DNA from: Alphaproteobacteria bacterium
GTDB taxonomy: Bacteria; Pseudomonadota; Alphaproteobacteria; Caulobacterales; Hyphomonadaceae
Length of the DNA stretch: 64,000 bases
Assembly: GCA_018969425.1 (NCBI GenBank)
Contig: JAGWYJ010000007.1
Coordinates: 62,001 to 126,000 of the forward strand
Direction of reading: 5' to 3'
In this document: one piece after another, positions 1 through 9,029 of the stretch
Layout of the letters: every line of letters starts with the position of its first letter
Position numbering within the stretch: position 1 is the stretch's first letter
Notes under the pieces: generated by a model
What the model saw: only the letters and a program-made list of their open reading frames with translations
Database searches by the model: none
What the model was told of the DNA's origin: nothing
Translations under genes and position numbers: made by a program

Positions 1-117
1 GGACGAGGTGAAGAGCAGCGCAGTCATCCCGCGCTCTTCATAATTGTAAGCCGCCTGCAGGAGCAGGGTCGATTTCCCGGCGTTCATCGCCGCATAGGAG
101 AAATAGAGCTTGGCCAT
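1..117 (-). CDS. tdk: Thymidine kinase, N-terminal fragment (cut by window edge)
   Basis: Reading the minus strand from an ATG at 117 gives 39 residues beginning [17 protein letters not shown], followed by an [13 protein letters not shown]-like segment. This matches the start of bacterial type II thymidine kinases, in which the AMNAGKST P-loop binds ATP and the following YNYQERGM-like stretch is conserved. The enzyme phosphorylates thymidine to dTMP in the cytoplasmic salvage pathway. The rest of the gene lies outside the window. It is divergent from the downstream protease gene, with about 250 bp between them. Confidence is high for the family because the P-loop region is diagnostic, but completeness cannot be judged. 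Confidence 0.88.
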   Translation of the reverse strand, partial: MAKLYFSYAAMNAGKSTLLLQAAYNYEERGMTALLFTSS

Positions 118-369
118 GCCGCCTCTAATGCACCAGCCTGGCTTCTATCGCCAGTGAGTTTCAGGCGCGGGCGTGACGCCGCCAGCCTGAAAGGACAGGG
201 GAAAGGAGCGATGTTGCATTTCGGGACATGACTCCGTCAAAAAGATTCCACAATTCATGTGTTTGTCAGCTGGCAGTGAAGACGCCCGGGATGCGCGTGT
301 CCCTGGTCGATGAGCCCGGTCTCTGTGGCAATGTTTTGGGAGGCTCCGGCGGTGAAGATTGGAGACATA

Positions 370-1887
370 ATGATGAAACGTAAGGCGATGTTTGGAGCGA
401 TTGGCGGCCTCGCCGCAGGTGTGGCCCTGACGGCCATAGCCGTAGGGGCGCCCTCATGGGCCAAGAACGATGATCAGGCTCGAACTCCGATCCAGACCTC
501 CGTTCAATCCGGCGCACCCGCCGGCGGCTCATCCGTCGGCTGGGGGACGGTGCCGCGTCTCGCCGATCTGGTTGAGCGTGTCTCGCCTTCAGTCGTTCAG
601 GTTTTGGTTCGTTCCCCGGCTCAGGCCGGACAGGCGGGCGGCCCGGGCGGGCTTCCGGACACATTTCGGGGGACCCCCTTCGAAGATTTCTTCGGCCGTC
701 AGTTCGGGGCGCCGGGCGCTCCGTCTCGGGAGCTTCCTGATCGCATGGGGTCAGGATCCGGGTTCTTCATTGGCGACGGCTACATTGTGACCAACAATCA
801 CGTCGTGGACGATGCGAAGAAGGTCATGGTCCGCCTGGTGGACGATCGGGAGATCGACGCTGAGCTTGTTGGCGTCGACCCCAAGACCGATCTCGCTGTT
901 CTCAGGGTCAAAGACGCCGGATCTGTGCGAAGTCTTGAGTGGGGAGATAGCGACGCCGCTCGCCCGGGCGACAGCGTGTTCGCCGTGGGCGCGCCGTTCG
1001 GACTGGGCAACACCGTAACCTCGGGGATCGTTTCGGCCCGGGGGCGCAACATCAATTCCGGTCCGTATGATGACTTCATTCAAGTCGATGCGCCAATCAA
1101 TCAGGGCAATTCCGGCGGTCCGTTGTTCAACACAGAAGGCCAGGTGATTGGCGTGAACTCCGCTATCTATTCTCCGAGCGGCGGAAACGTAGGGATCGGT
1201 TTCTCCATTCCCTCATCCCTCGCTAAATCGATTGTCCGTCAGATTATCGAGAACGGGTCGGTTCAGCGAGGATGGCTGGGGGTCCAGATCCAGCCTGTCA
1301 CCCCCGATATGGCGAAAGGTCTCAATCTGAAGGAGCCGAAGGGGGCTATTGTTGCAGACGTCACTGACGCAAGCCCGGCGAAGAAAGCAGGCTTTCGTAC
1401 CGGCGACGTCATTCTGTCATTTGGAGACAAGGCCATTGACGAGGTCCATGACCTGACGCGCGCCGTCGCGGACACCAAAGCAGGGGCGAGCCGTGATGTG
1501 CGTGTTCTGAGAGCCGGTCGCGAACAGGTCCTTAAGGTGCGGATCGAGGCCCTCGAAGACAGCGTCGTCAAGACAGCGTCTCTGAGCGGATCCGGGGCGC
1601 CATCTGCAACTCCCGGCGGCCGTGTGGCTCTGGCGGATCTGGGTCTGCAGCTGTCTTCGGATGGGGGGGCGGTGATCGCAGATGTGAAGGTGAATTCTCC
1701 TGCATCGGACGTGGGCCTTCGCCCTGGCGATCGGATCGTCATGGTCAATCAGGTTGAGACGGCGACGACCGCAGACGTGGCCAAGGCGGTGGACGAGGCC
1801 CGCCGCCAGAAGCGCGAAGCAGTTCTCCTTCAGATCGACCGCGGCGGACAAAGGCAGTTTGTGGGGGTCCCGTTTCAGGCGGGCTAA
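370..1887 (+). CDS. degP: Periplasmic Do/HtrA-family serine protease (DegP-like)
   Basis: The 505-residue protein has an N-terminal signal peptide (MMKRKAMFGAIGGLAAGVAL), a trypsin-like domain and two PDZ domains (roughly residues 295-385 and 415-500). The catalytic triad is visible: H144 in TNNHVV, D174 in KTDLAVL and S248 in QGNSGGPL. This is the standard DegP/DegQ/MucD architecture of periplasmic proteases and chaperones that degrade misfolded envelope proteins. The ATG at 370 is preferred over an in-frame ATG at 310 because GGAG lies 5 bases upstream of it and the signal peptide starts there. A strong hairpin follows the stop codon, so the gene is probably monocistronic. Which paralogue (DegP, DegQ or MucD) cannot be decided from sequence alone. 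Confidence 0.95.
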   Translation: MMKRKAMFGAIGGLAAGVALTAIAVGAPSWAKNDDQARTPIQTSVQSGAPAGGSSVGWGTVPRLADLVERVSPSVVQVLVRSPAQAGQAGGPGGLPDTFRGTPFEDFFGRQFGAPGAPSRELPDRMGSGSGFFIGDGYIVTNNHVVDDAKKVMVRLVDDREIDAELVGVDPKTDLAVLRVKDAGSVRSLEWGDSDAARPGDSVFAVGAPFGLGNTVTSGIVSARGRNINSGPYDDFIQVDAPINQGNSGGPLFNTEGQVIGVNSAIYSPSGGNVGIGFSIPSSLAKSIVRQIIENGSVQRGWLGVQIQPVTPDMAKGLNLKEPKGAIVADVTDASPAKKAGFRTGDVILSFGDKAIDEVHDLTRAVADTKAGASRDVRVLRAGREQVLKVRIEALEDSVVKTASLSGSGAPSATPGGRVALADLGLQLSSDGGAVIADVKVNSPASDVGLRPGDRIVMVNQVETATTADVAKAVDEARRQKREAVLLQIDRGGQRQFVGVPFQAG

Positions 1888-1922
1888 ATCTTCCCGGGAG
1901 TTCGAGACGCGCACCCTGACGA

Positions 1923-1952
1923 GACGCCCGGTAGACGAGTCCGCCGGGCGTC
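1923..1952 (+). terminator. Hairpin terminator after the Do protease gene
   Basis: Perfect 9-bp arms GACGCCCGG (1923-1931) and CCGGGCGTC (1944-1952) enclose a 12-base loop, 35 bases after the stop codon. Only a short T-containing tail follows, so it is a likely but not textbook intrinsic terminator. Confidence 0.6.
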
Positions 1953-2056
1953 ATTGCGTTGAGGGAGAGCCGGAGGCCCCTTGCATCCATCCTGTCGCGC
2001 GTTAGCCTTGCTGTCTCAGACGCGACCAAAGATGTCGCGCATTCGGGGAGACGACA

Positions 2057-3157
2057 ATGGGACGACGAGCCGGTGGATGGGCGTTGGGTATCGGCGTCTG
2101 GGCGTCAGTGGTCTGTCTCGCCATGCCGGCCGCTCCCGACCCGCTCCGCGCGCTCGAAGGCTCAAGCAGCTATAAGCCGCCGAGAACTCCTGATGGACGA
2201 CCTGATCTTCAGGGGGTCTGGTCGAACGGATCGCTGACCACACTGACGCGTCCGGCGTCCGTTCCGACCCTGACGGTTACGCCGGAAGAAGCCGCACGTC
2301 TTGTTCGCGATAATCCGTGGGTGCAGCTGGCCGCGAGCGAGGAGGGGGCCTCGGATCTGTCCGACGGACTTCTGGCTGATGGGAATAGCGATCGCGGTTA
2401 CAACACCTTCTGGATCGACCCCGGCGCGAGCCTCGCGACTGTAAAGGGCGAGCTCCGCACCTCGTGGATCGTCGAGCCCGCATCGGGCGCGATGCCGATG
2501 TCTGAAGGGGGGCGTCAGCTCGCAAGGCAGGCCGTTCAGCGCCGGATGGCCAGGCTGTTCGCAGGTCCCGAGGCGCTTCCGATCGCCGAGCGTTGTCTGA
2601 TCGGTTTCACGGGGGCAGGCGGGCCTGTGATGCTCAACACGATTTACAACAACAATTATCAGATCGTTCAGACGCCGGACGCCGTAATGATTCTGGTCGA
2701 GATGGTGCACGATGCCCGGATCATCCGTATGAACTCAGCCCACCGGCCTGCCGCCATTCAGCCTTGGCTGGGAGACTCGATCGGCTGGTGGGACGGCGAC
2801 ACCCTGGTGGTTGAGACAATCAACGTCCATCCCGGGCAGGGAGAGGCGGGACCGGTGTATCTGTCCGACAAGGGCAAGGTGATCGAGCGCTTCACCCGCG
2901 TATCGGACGATCAGATTTTCTATGAGTTCCGTGTCGACGACCCTGTCTACTACACTCAGGCCTGGCGGGGCGAGATGAGCCTCAATGCCCGCAATGAGGC
3001 GGTCTACGAATACGCCTGTCATGAAGGCAATTACGCCATGGCCGGCATTCTGGGTGGGGCTCGTCTTCAGGAGGCCCGTGGCGAGCGTCCGTCTCTCGGT
3101 CCGGGAATCTTTCCGCGTTCAGCTCCGGCGCCCTCGTCCGTCTCTTCCGGGCGTTGA
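2057..3157 (+). CDS. Secreted protein of unknown function (RTPDGRPDLQGVW family)
   Basis: This 366-residue protein starts with a signal peptide (GWALGIGVWASVVCLAMPAAP), then the segment PRTPDGRPDLQGVWSNGSLT. That segment is typical of a large uncharacterised family of exported proteins seen in Acidobacteria, sphingomonads and caulobacters. The rest is a soluble domain with repeated aromatic motifs (IGWWDGDTLVVETIN, DDQIFYEFRVDDP) suggesting a beta-rich, lipocalin-like or sandwich fold; that fold is a guess. GGGGAG lies 6 bases before the ATG. The gene stands between two terminator-like hairpins and has no obvious operon partner, so context gives no functional clue. I do not assign a function. 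Confidence 0.75.
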   Translation: MGRRAGGWALGIGVWASVVCLAMPAAPDPLRALEGSSSYKPPRTPDGRPDLQGVWSNGSLTTLTRPASVPTLTVTPEEAARLVRDNPWVQLAASEEGASDLSDGLLADGNSDRGYNTFWIDPGASLATVKGELRTSWIVEPASGAMPMSEGGRQLARQAVQRRMARLFAGPEALPIAERCLIGFTGAGGPVMLNTIYNNNYQIVQTPDAVMILVEMVHDARIIRMNSAHRPAAIQPWLGDSIGWWDGDTLVVETINVHPGQGEAGPVYLSDKGKVIERFTRVSDDQIFYEFRVDDPVYYTQAWRGEMSLNARNEAVYEYACHEGNYAMAGILGGARLQEARGERPSLGPGIFPRSAPAPSSVSSGR

Positions 3158-3218
3158 GCGGGAGATAGGGATAACGCCTTGGGAGTTGACAGACCCGGCT
3201 ACCCCAGACGATTCAAGC

Positions 3219-3237
3219 CAGGGAGGCTCGATCCCTG
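3219..3237. terminator. Short hairpin between convergent genes
   Basis: Arms CAGGGA and TCCCTG (6 bp, 7-base loop) lie in the 81-bp gap between the converging unknown secreted protein and the beta-lactamase-fold gene. Position suits a bidirectional terminator; the stem is short and there is no T-run. Confidence 0.35.
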
Positions 3238-3238
3238 T

Positions 3239-4474
3239 TCACTCGGGAGTCTCGGCGAGCAGCGTCTCTTCGTCCGCGTAGAACGCTGAGTTCTTTCCAT
3301 AGCGCTTCAGATCCGCGCCGGTGATGAAATAGGCCACGCCTGTCCCTGAGGCCCTATCCAGCCAGAGGCCGGAGACGAGGCCGTAAGCTTCCCCGGGATG
3401 GCCTATGCGCTCACGTCTGTCTCCAAACGGATCATCCCTGCAGAGCGACGACGGTGTCGCGAGGATCTGAGTCCCAAGACCATATCGGCAGAAAAGAGCG
3501 CCCCCGGGATCCGCAGTGTCTGCGTCGTAGGTCTCGCCGTTCCGGCCGTCATAGGTCCACACGGGAGTGAACAGCATGTCGATGGACGCGGGCGAAAGCA
3601 GTCGTATGCCGTCAACCTCCCCGCCATTGAGTATCATCCGTCCGATGATTGAGAGGCCGCGAGCAGATATCCGGAGCCCCCCTTGAGGTGCGAAGGCGCC
3701 TCCATTCTGTCCGGGAGTCAGGGTTGAAAGATCGCACCCTCCATCTTCTGCGGGGGTAACCGGACAGTCGGGCTTAGCGTTTTTGTTATTGTCCGCGAGA
3801 GGCTCACGGCGCTCATTGTAGAGGACGACGGCCCGCGCCGCGACAGGCTCTGGACACATGGCCCAGTTGAAGCAGGCTTCCAGCCGGAGCGGTCTGAGAA
3901 CCAGACGGTCCATGAGCTGATCGAAACGCTCTCCGGCGGCGGTTTCCATAATCGTCGCGACGAGAGGATAGTTGAGGTTGGCGTAACGGAAATAGACGCC
4001 TGGGCCATGATCGGGGTCCCAGGCTCCGGGATTCGACATTCGGTCTCTGATGGCGACGTCGAACGGCGATCCGTATCCGGCAGCGTCGGTGACGCCGGAT
4101 CGGTGCGACAAAAGGAGCCTCAGGGTGATGGGAGTGTCAGGAAATCCGGGATGACGCAGGCGCCAGCCCAGGACCTCCGACACGTCCTGATCGAGGTTGA
4201 GCTGTCCGGCCTCGACCATCCGCATCACCCCGATCGCAGTGACAAGTTTGGAAATAGACGCGACGCGAACAGGATCGTCCTCCGTCACCGGACGGGCCGT
4301 CTCGAGATCGGCAAACCCCTCGGCTAGAACACTCGTTATTCCGCTCTGACTGAAGGTCACCTTGACCCGGGCCGCCGGCTCCCCGGAGGAAGCAGAGGAA
4401 GGGGCGGAAGGGGCGGCAGGGGTGCACCCGGCGAACACAAGAGCGGCGAGGCAAGCGAGTGCGCGCATCGTCAT
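3239..4474 (-). CDS. Beta-lactamase-fold serine hydrolase lipoprotein (class C / EstB type)
   Basis: The 411-residue product has a lipoprotein signal peptide ending in LVFAGC (Cys17). It then shows the motifs of the penicillin-binding-protein-like/beta-lactamase class C superfamily: SxxK as S73-I-S-K76, a YxN motif in FRYANLNYP, and an HPG motif near the C-terminus in place of KTG. Members act as esterases, D-aminopeptidases or carboxypeptidases; the HxG variant is common in esterase-like members, so resistance activity is not implied. The protein should be anchored in the periplasm. A GTG start at 4504 is possible, but ATG at 4474 (or 4468) gives a normal signal peptide. It is divergent from the TonB receptor across 400 bp. 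Confidence 0.85.
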   Translation of the reverse strand: MTMRALACLAALVFAGCTPAAPSAPSSASSGEPAARVKVTFSQSGITSVLAEGFADLETARPVTEDDPVRVASISKLVTAIGVMRMVEAGQLNLDQDVSEVLGWRLRHPGFPDTPITLRLLLSHRSGVTDAAGYGSPFDVAIRDRMSNPGAWDPDHGPGVYFRYANLNYPLVATIMETAAGERFDQLMDRLVLRPLRLEACFNWAMCPEPVAARAVVLYNERREPLADNNKNAKPDCPVTPAEDGGCDLSTLTPGQNGGAFAPQGGLRISARGLSIIGRMILNGGEVDGIRLLSPASIDMLFTPVWTYDGRNGETYDADTADPGGALFCRYGLGTQILATPSSLCRDDPFGDRRERIGHPGEAYGLVSGLWLDRASGTGVAYFITGADLKRYGKNSAFYADEETLLAETPE

Positions 4475-4874
4475 CTTTTTATCCCGAGCCGTTGTTATGT
4501 TCACTCGACCAGATCTGAGGATCTACTTTCGATTCGGTCGCCTGAACATGATGGCTGAGAGTATGTGCGCTGCGACGGGCGCCACAGCAGACGGCTTCGT
4601 AGCCTCTCAAACCCGTGGCGCATGTGGGAAAAGTACGCCTGACCTGATGACATCCTGAATGATGGGGCGCTCCTCGCGCTTTCCCTTACGTCGGGGCGCC
4701 GCCTGTGCATGGCAAATATGCAGCACTCTGGACGACTTTTAGGCGTCCGGGTCTGAAACGCATTGACGCGAGATCTCGGAAGCTTTTCGAATTGCGGCGA
4801 AGTTGTGACGGCGTCTATTTCACGATGAGCAAGAGTGCGCCGAGGGGCGAGTGTTTTCAGGGAGCGCGAGAACA
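4475..4874. other. 400-bp intergenic region between divergent lipoprotein and TonB receptor genes
   Basis: No credible coding frame was found. Visible elements are a dyad TGCAT (4706-4710) / ATGCA (4718-4722) and a weak -35-like TTGACG at 4763-4768 oriented toward the receptor. The region presumably holds both promoters; no known regulator site could be assigned. Confidence 0.4.
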
Positions 4875-7800
4875 ATGAGTGCAGGATATTCCAGAAGATT
4901 GAGGCGGTCCGCCGCCATGGGAGCGATGCTTACGGCTCTCACGGGATTGCCGGTGTGGGCCCAGGAGGCTCCAAGCGCCGAGCCCGTCGCCCAGACGCCC
5001 CCTCCTGCAGAGGCGGCTCCCGCTCCTTCGGGCGACGTGATCACGGTGACGGGTTCGCGCCTGAAGATGGACACCTTCTCCAGTCCCTCACCGATGAGCG
5101 TGGTCTCGGCCGAGGATGCACAGCTTGAAGGCGTGCAGGACATCGCATCTCTGCTCCAGCAGAACACAGCGGCTGCGGGATCCAGTCAGGTGACGGCCGC
5201 CCTGTCGGTCGCGCTCGCGAACCCTCAAGGCGGTCTCGGCGCCCAGACGCTGTCTCTCCGCGGTCTCGGCGCTCAGCGCACTCTGGTGCTCCTGAACGGA
5301 CGCCGGGCGGGGCCGGCGGGTGTCGGCGGAGCGGTCGGTCCTTTCGACCTCAACGTCGTTCCGCTGTCTGCGGTCGAGCGCGTCGAGATTTTAAAGGACG
5401 GCGCCTCCTCCCTCTACGGTTCGGACGCCATCGCCGGCGTTGTCAACATCATCACGAAGACCGGATCCGGTTCCAGCCTCGATTTCTCATATACCGCCCC
5501 TGAGCAGGGGGCCGCGGAGGAGCTGCAGATCAGCGGCACCTGGGGACTGGACTTTGATCAGGGGTATTTCCGAATTTCGGGAGATTATTTCCTTCAGAAG
5601 GAGTTCGACCGAGGCGACAGGGACTATTTCTTCTGCGGTCAGCTCTATTACTTCAGGCCGGACGGCACCCGCGCCGATCCTTATGATCCGCGCCGCAAGG
5701 ACTACGCTTGCCGCGACGATGTGATCTGGGGCCATAACTGGACCTACGATTACGGCGAGAACGGCGCCAGCGACAAGAATGGCTTTCGTCACCGTCCCTG
5801 GCAGAACACCGCCGGCCGGTACCAGTATGACTATAGCGGCCAGCTGGCTCAGTATCTGCTTCCCTTCACCAACGCCTTCCCGGCTCCGTCTGGGATCATC
5901 AATCCTCCCGGCTGGTATCCGGTGGGCTACTCGAACATTCTGTTGTCCAGCGCGAAGCCGGACCCGATTTTCGGGCCCTACGCGAAGGCGTCTATCGGTC
6001 TTGAGGACTTCTATCATCCCTTCATGAACGACATCACGCTCTCGCCCGAGATCGAACGCGCTTCAGTGGTCATGTCAGGCGAGTATGATCTCAATGATGA
6101 TGTCACGCTCTACGGTGAAGCGTTGCTCAATCGGCGCTCCACACGAGAGGACGGCTACAGCCAGATCTACACCTTTCAGTATCAGTATCGGTCCGGAAAC
6201 GGACCCATCTTCGGCGACCCGATGGCCCTGGCGGCAGGCTGGTCCCTTCGCGACGATTCGATGGACTACTACTATGTCTTCCATAGCCCGACAGCGATCA
6301 CCGACCATGCGGACAGTGATGTCCAGGTTGATTATCTGCGCGTCGTCGGCGGCGCCAAGGGCGAGTTCACCTTTGGCGCGGGCGATTGGGATTGGGATCT
6401 GTCCGCGCAGTTCTCAAGATCGGATGGAACCTACGTTGAAGCGGTCCATTGGGTCGATGCGATCACCGACTATGAGATGCAGACGAGCTTGTGCGCCGGA
6501 ACGACGACGAGGTACCGCAAGGTCCCCTGTGTCGACGTGAACTGGTATTCGCCGGACTTTAACTACGGCAAGCGCACGGCGGCGGAAAAAGCTTTCCTCG
6601 AAGGCTACACCACCAGCACAACCGTTTATGAACAGACGACGCTTGAGGGTTATCTCTCCGGACAGCCCTTCTCCCTTCCTGCGGGCAAGGTTGGGACTGT
6701 GCTCGGCTTCCAGTATCAGGAAGACAGCATTGCAGATGTTCCTGACAAGGCCTGGATCGACAAGGAGGTCTGGAGCGGAGGGCCGACTCAGCGCGGGATC
6801 ACAGCGGGAACGGACGAGACCCGAGCTATTTACGGTGAGATCTCGCTGCCGTTGATAAAGAATGTTCCGGGCATTTACGACCTGAACGTCAACCTGTCAG
6901 GCCGCTGGACCGATGTGAAATCCTATGGCGATGACACAACCTACAAGGTGGGTCTGTCCTGGGCGATCACTCCCGATATTCGGGTCCGGGCGAGCCAGGG
7001 CACATCCTTCCGGGCGCCCAGCCTGTATGAGCTCTATCTTGCTCAGCAGGTCAGCCGCTTCGCTCAGTCGGGTGACCCGTGCGCTCAGTGGGGCGTCAAA
7101 CTCCAGCAGGGACAGATCACCCAGCGCATTGCCGACAACTGCAGAAACGATCCCAAATTCCCTGGCGGCATCGGGCCGACCCAGCTCTCAACGGGCGGCA
7201 TTCAGGCAACGGTCTACACCAGTGGCGGCTTTGGAACTCTCTCGGCGGAGACTTCGGAGTCCAAGACCATCGGTGTCGTCTGGACGCCCGATTTTGCGGA
7301 CCTGCAGATCTCGGTCGACTATTACGATATCTTCCTTGACGGACAGGTGGGGCGCGTCTCTACGAGCTACCTTCTTCGGGAGTGCTACAACAGCCCGAAT
7401 TTCCCCAATGATCCGCTCTGCAAGCTCTTCACACGTAAGCAGCCGGGCGAATCGCCTCCGGGTCCCCTCAAGGACATCTATAACAACTACCTGAACATTG
7501 CGGCCCAGACGTCGCGCGGCGTGGACTTCGAGGCTCAGTACAGCACGGATATTCCGTGGGGCGATCTCGACATCACCCTGCGGGCGGCTCGCCAGCTGGA
7601 ATCCGGCGAACAGCTTTTGCCTGGAAGTCCTTTCGAGGACGACAATGGCTGGGCCGGTGAGCCGGAATGGGTCGGCAACCTCAATACTACGCTGACGCGG
7701 GGGCCCTGGACGGCGTTCTGGGGTGTTCGTTACGTGTCCCCCACCTCCCAGGTTGAGGACTTCGAGAAGGACAATCCGACCAAGCCTTACACTTACCTCA

Positions 7801-8039
7801 ATCAGCCTGTGGTCTACGTTCTTGATACGCCTGAGGTCTTCTATCACAGCCTTTCGATCGGGTATGAGTGGGAGGATCTCGGAGTGTCGGCGCGGGCGGG
7901 CGTGCGCAACGTATTCGACAAGAAGCCTCCGATCGTTTCGGCCAACGCCGGCTACTATCGCCAGGGGAACTCTGTGATCGAGAGCCAGTACGACCTTTTC
8001 GGACGGACCTTCTTCGTCAATCTTTCGAAGACGTTCTGA
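4875..8039 (+). CDS. TonB-dependent outer-membrane receptor
   Basis: A 1054-residue outer-membrane receptor with signal peptide (ending LPVWAQEA), a Pro/Ala-rich linker and a plug domain starting at VITVTGSRLK. The plug carries LSLRGLGAQRTLVLLNGRR and VERVEILKDGASSLYGSDAIAGVVN, typical of the TIGR-type large receptors of caulobacters and sphingomonads. A long beta-barrel follows and ends in the C-terminal Phe (LSKTF) used as a barrel assembly signal. It should import a substrate with TonB-ExbBD energy; the substrate is unknown. The chosen ATG has GGAG 10 bases upstream; an in-frame GTG at 4851 preceded by GAGGGG at short spacing is an alternative. A strong hairpin separates it from the downstream sulfotransferase. 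Confidence 0.95.
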   Translation: MSAGYSRRLRRSAAMGAMLTALTGLPVWAQEAPSAEPVAQTPPPAEAAPAPSGDVITVTGSRLKMDTFSSPSPMSVVSAEDAQLEGVQDIASLLQQNTAAAGSSQVTAALSVALANPQGGLGAQTLSLRGLGAQRTLVLLNGRRAGPAGVGGAVGPFDLNVVPLSAVERVEILKDGASSLYGSDAIAGVVNIITKTGSGSSLDFSYTAPEQGAAEELQISGTWGLDFDQGYFRISGDYFLQKEFDRGDRDYFFCGQLYYFRPDGTRADPYDPRRKDYACRDDVIWGHNWTYDYGENGASDKNGFRHRPWQNTAGRYQYDYSGQLAQYLLPFTNAFPAPSGIINPPGWYPVGYSNILLSSAKPDPIFGPYAKASIGLEDFYHPFMNDITLSPEIERASVVMSGEYDLNDDVTLYGEALLNRRSTREDGYSQIYTFQYQYRSGNGPIFGDPMALAAGWSLRDDSMDYYYVFHSPTAITDHADSDVQVDYLRVVGGAKGEFTFGAGDWDWDLSAQFSRSDGTYVEAVHWVDAITDYEMQTSLCAGTTTRYRKVPCVDVNWYSPDFNYGKRTAAEKAFLEGYTTSTTVYEQTTLEGYLSGQPFSLPAGKVGTVLGFQYQEDSIADVPDKAWIDKEVWSGGPTQRGITAGTDETRAIYGEISLPLIKNVPGIYDLNVNLSGRWTDVKSYGDDTTYKVGLSWAITPDIRVRASQGTSFRAPSLYELYLAQQVSRFAQSGDPCAQWGVKLQQGQITQRIADNCRNDPKFPGGIGPTQLSTGGIQATVYTSGGFGTLSAETSESKTIGVVWTPDFADLQISVDYYDIFLDGQVGRVSTSYLLRECYNSPNFPNDPLCKLFTRKQPGESPPGPLKDIYNNYLNIAAQTSRGVDFEAQYSTDIPWGDLDITLRAARQLESGEQLLPGSPFEDDNGWAGEPEWVGNLNTTLTRGPWTAFWGVRYVSPTSQVEDFEKDNPTKPYTYLNQPVVYVLDTPEVFYHSLSIGYEWEDLGVSARAGVRNVFDKKPPIVSANAGYYRQGNSVIESQYDLFGRTFFVNLSKTF

Positions 8040-8056
8040 TCCTGATCATCGGCTGG

Positions 8057-8094
8057 AAGACAGGGGCGGCGGACATGTCCGCCGCCCAAGTCTT
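8057..8094 (+). terminator. Very strong hairpin after the TonB receptor
   Basis: Positions 8064-8087 form a perfect 24-bp palindrome (stem GGGCGGCGGA, loop CATG, stem TCCGCCGCCC). It is extended after a 2x2 internal loop by AAGAC (8057-8061) pairing with GTCTT (8090-8094). No T-run follows, but the stem is the strongest in the window and lies 18 bases after the stop codon. Confidence 0.65.
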
Positions 8095-8150
8095 GTCTGG
8101 ATTAAAGCGCTTGGGACCGTTAGCCTCTCGAGACTTCATGGAGGCTGTTC

Positions 8151-8936
8151 GTGCCGCGCATCACATTGGAAAAAGACAATCTCGACGAACGGAACGCCGA
8201 GTTCGTTCACGCGCCGCTGCGCCAGCCCCTGTTTCTGAACTCGGTTCCCAAGAGCGGGACCCATCTGTTGCGCAACATCCTGCGCATGTTCGTCGACGTA
8301 CGGTCTCACTACACAGCGGCTTTCATTCAGGTCGCCCAGTTTCGCCAGCATCTCGCCGCGTTCACCGGCGATCCCCCGAAGCTCAGCTGGGGGCATCTTT
8401 TGTTTGACGATGAGCCGGCGATCCATCTCAAGGCGGCGCGGCACATCCTTCTCGTACGCGATCCTTATTCGTGGGTCCTGGCTCGGGCGAGATTTTATCT
8501 GTCTGAGAATTTCGATGGACGGCTCGATCACCTCAAGGCTGGTAATGTCAGCGTCAATGACCTCCTCAACATGATGATCTTCGGCATCCACAGAAAGGCG
8601 CCGGGCATGGAGGAGACGTACCGGTACAATGCGTGCGCGTGGATGGGCGGTGCAGTCTACATGGTCCGATATGAGGAGCTGAGTGCGGCGGTGAAGGATC
8701 TCGAAAGCCTCCAGTCCGAGGCGTATTTCGCGCAGCTCCTTCTGGCATGCGGTATCGAACGGCCTGATGACTGGCGGGAGCGTGTCCGCATAGGATCGGA
8801 TCGAAAACAGTCAAGTACCGCGCGGGAGAACCTCAAGGACACGGGCGTGGTCTTGCCGGATGAGCTTCCCCTGGCCCAGAAGCGGCTCGTGGAGTACGCC
8901 GCGCCGGGTTTGAGGGCCCTGTTGGGATACGCATAA
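8151..8936 (+). CDS. Sulfotransferase-like protein
   Basis: The 261-residue protein carries the PAPS 5'-phosphosulfate-binding motif of P-loop sulfotransferases, PKSGTHLL (residues 33-40). A second segment, ILLVRDPYSWVLARARFYL, fits the 3'-phosphate-binding arginine/serine region. Such enzymes transfer sulfate from PAPS to hydroxyl or amino groups of small molecules or peptides. The GTG start is well supported by GGAGG with 6-base spacing. It is immediately downstream of the TonB receptor but beyond a strong hairpin, so co-transcription is uncertain. Small sulfotransferases next to TonB receptors recur in caulobacters and sphingomonads, but the acceptor substrate is unknown. Confidence 0.75.
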   Translation: MPRITLEKDNLDERNAEFVHAPLRQPLFLNSVPKSGTHLLRNILRMFVDVRSHYTAAFIQVAQFRQHLAAFTGDPPKLSWGHLLFDDEPAIHLKAARHILLVRDPYSWVLARARFYLSENFDGRLDHLKAGNVSVNDLLNMMIFGIHRKAPGMEETYRYNACAWMGGAVYMVRYEELSAAVKDLESLQSEAYFAQLLLACGIERPDDWRERVRIGSDRKQSSTARENLKDTGVVLPDELPLAQKRLVEYAAPGLRALLGYA

Positions 8937-9029
8937 TGTTGGCAGAGCGGACATGCGACGCTCTCTGACCGACGCATTCAAGGGGCCTGAACACACCTCG
9001 AAAGGCCGTGGGACAGAGGAGAGTTGAGG

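Noticed and set aside
3239-4474. Antibiotic-resistance class C beta-lactamase
   Set aside because: The fold and SxxK/YxN motifs are present, but the HPG motif in place of KTG, the lipoprotein anchor and sequence character fit esterase/peptidase-like members better.
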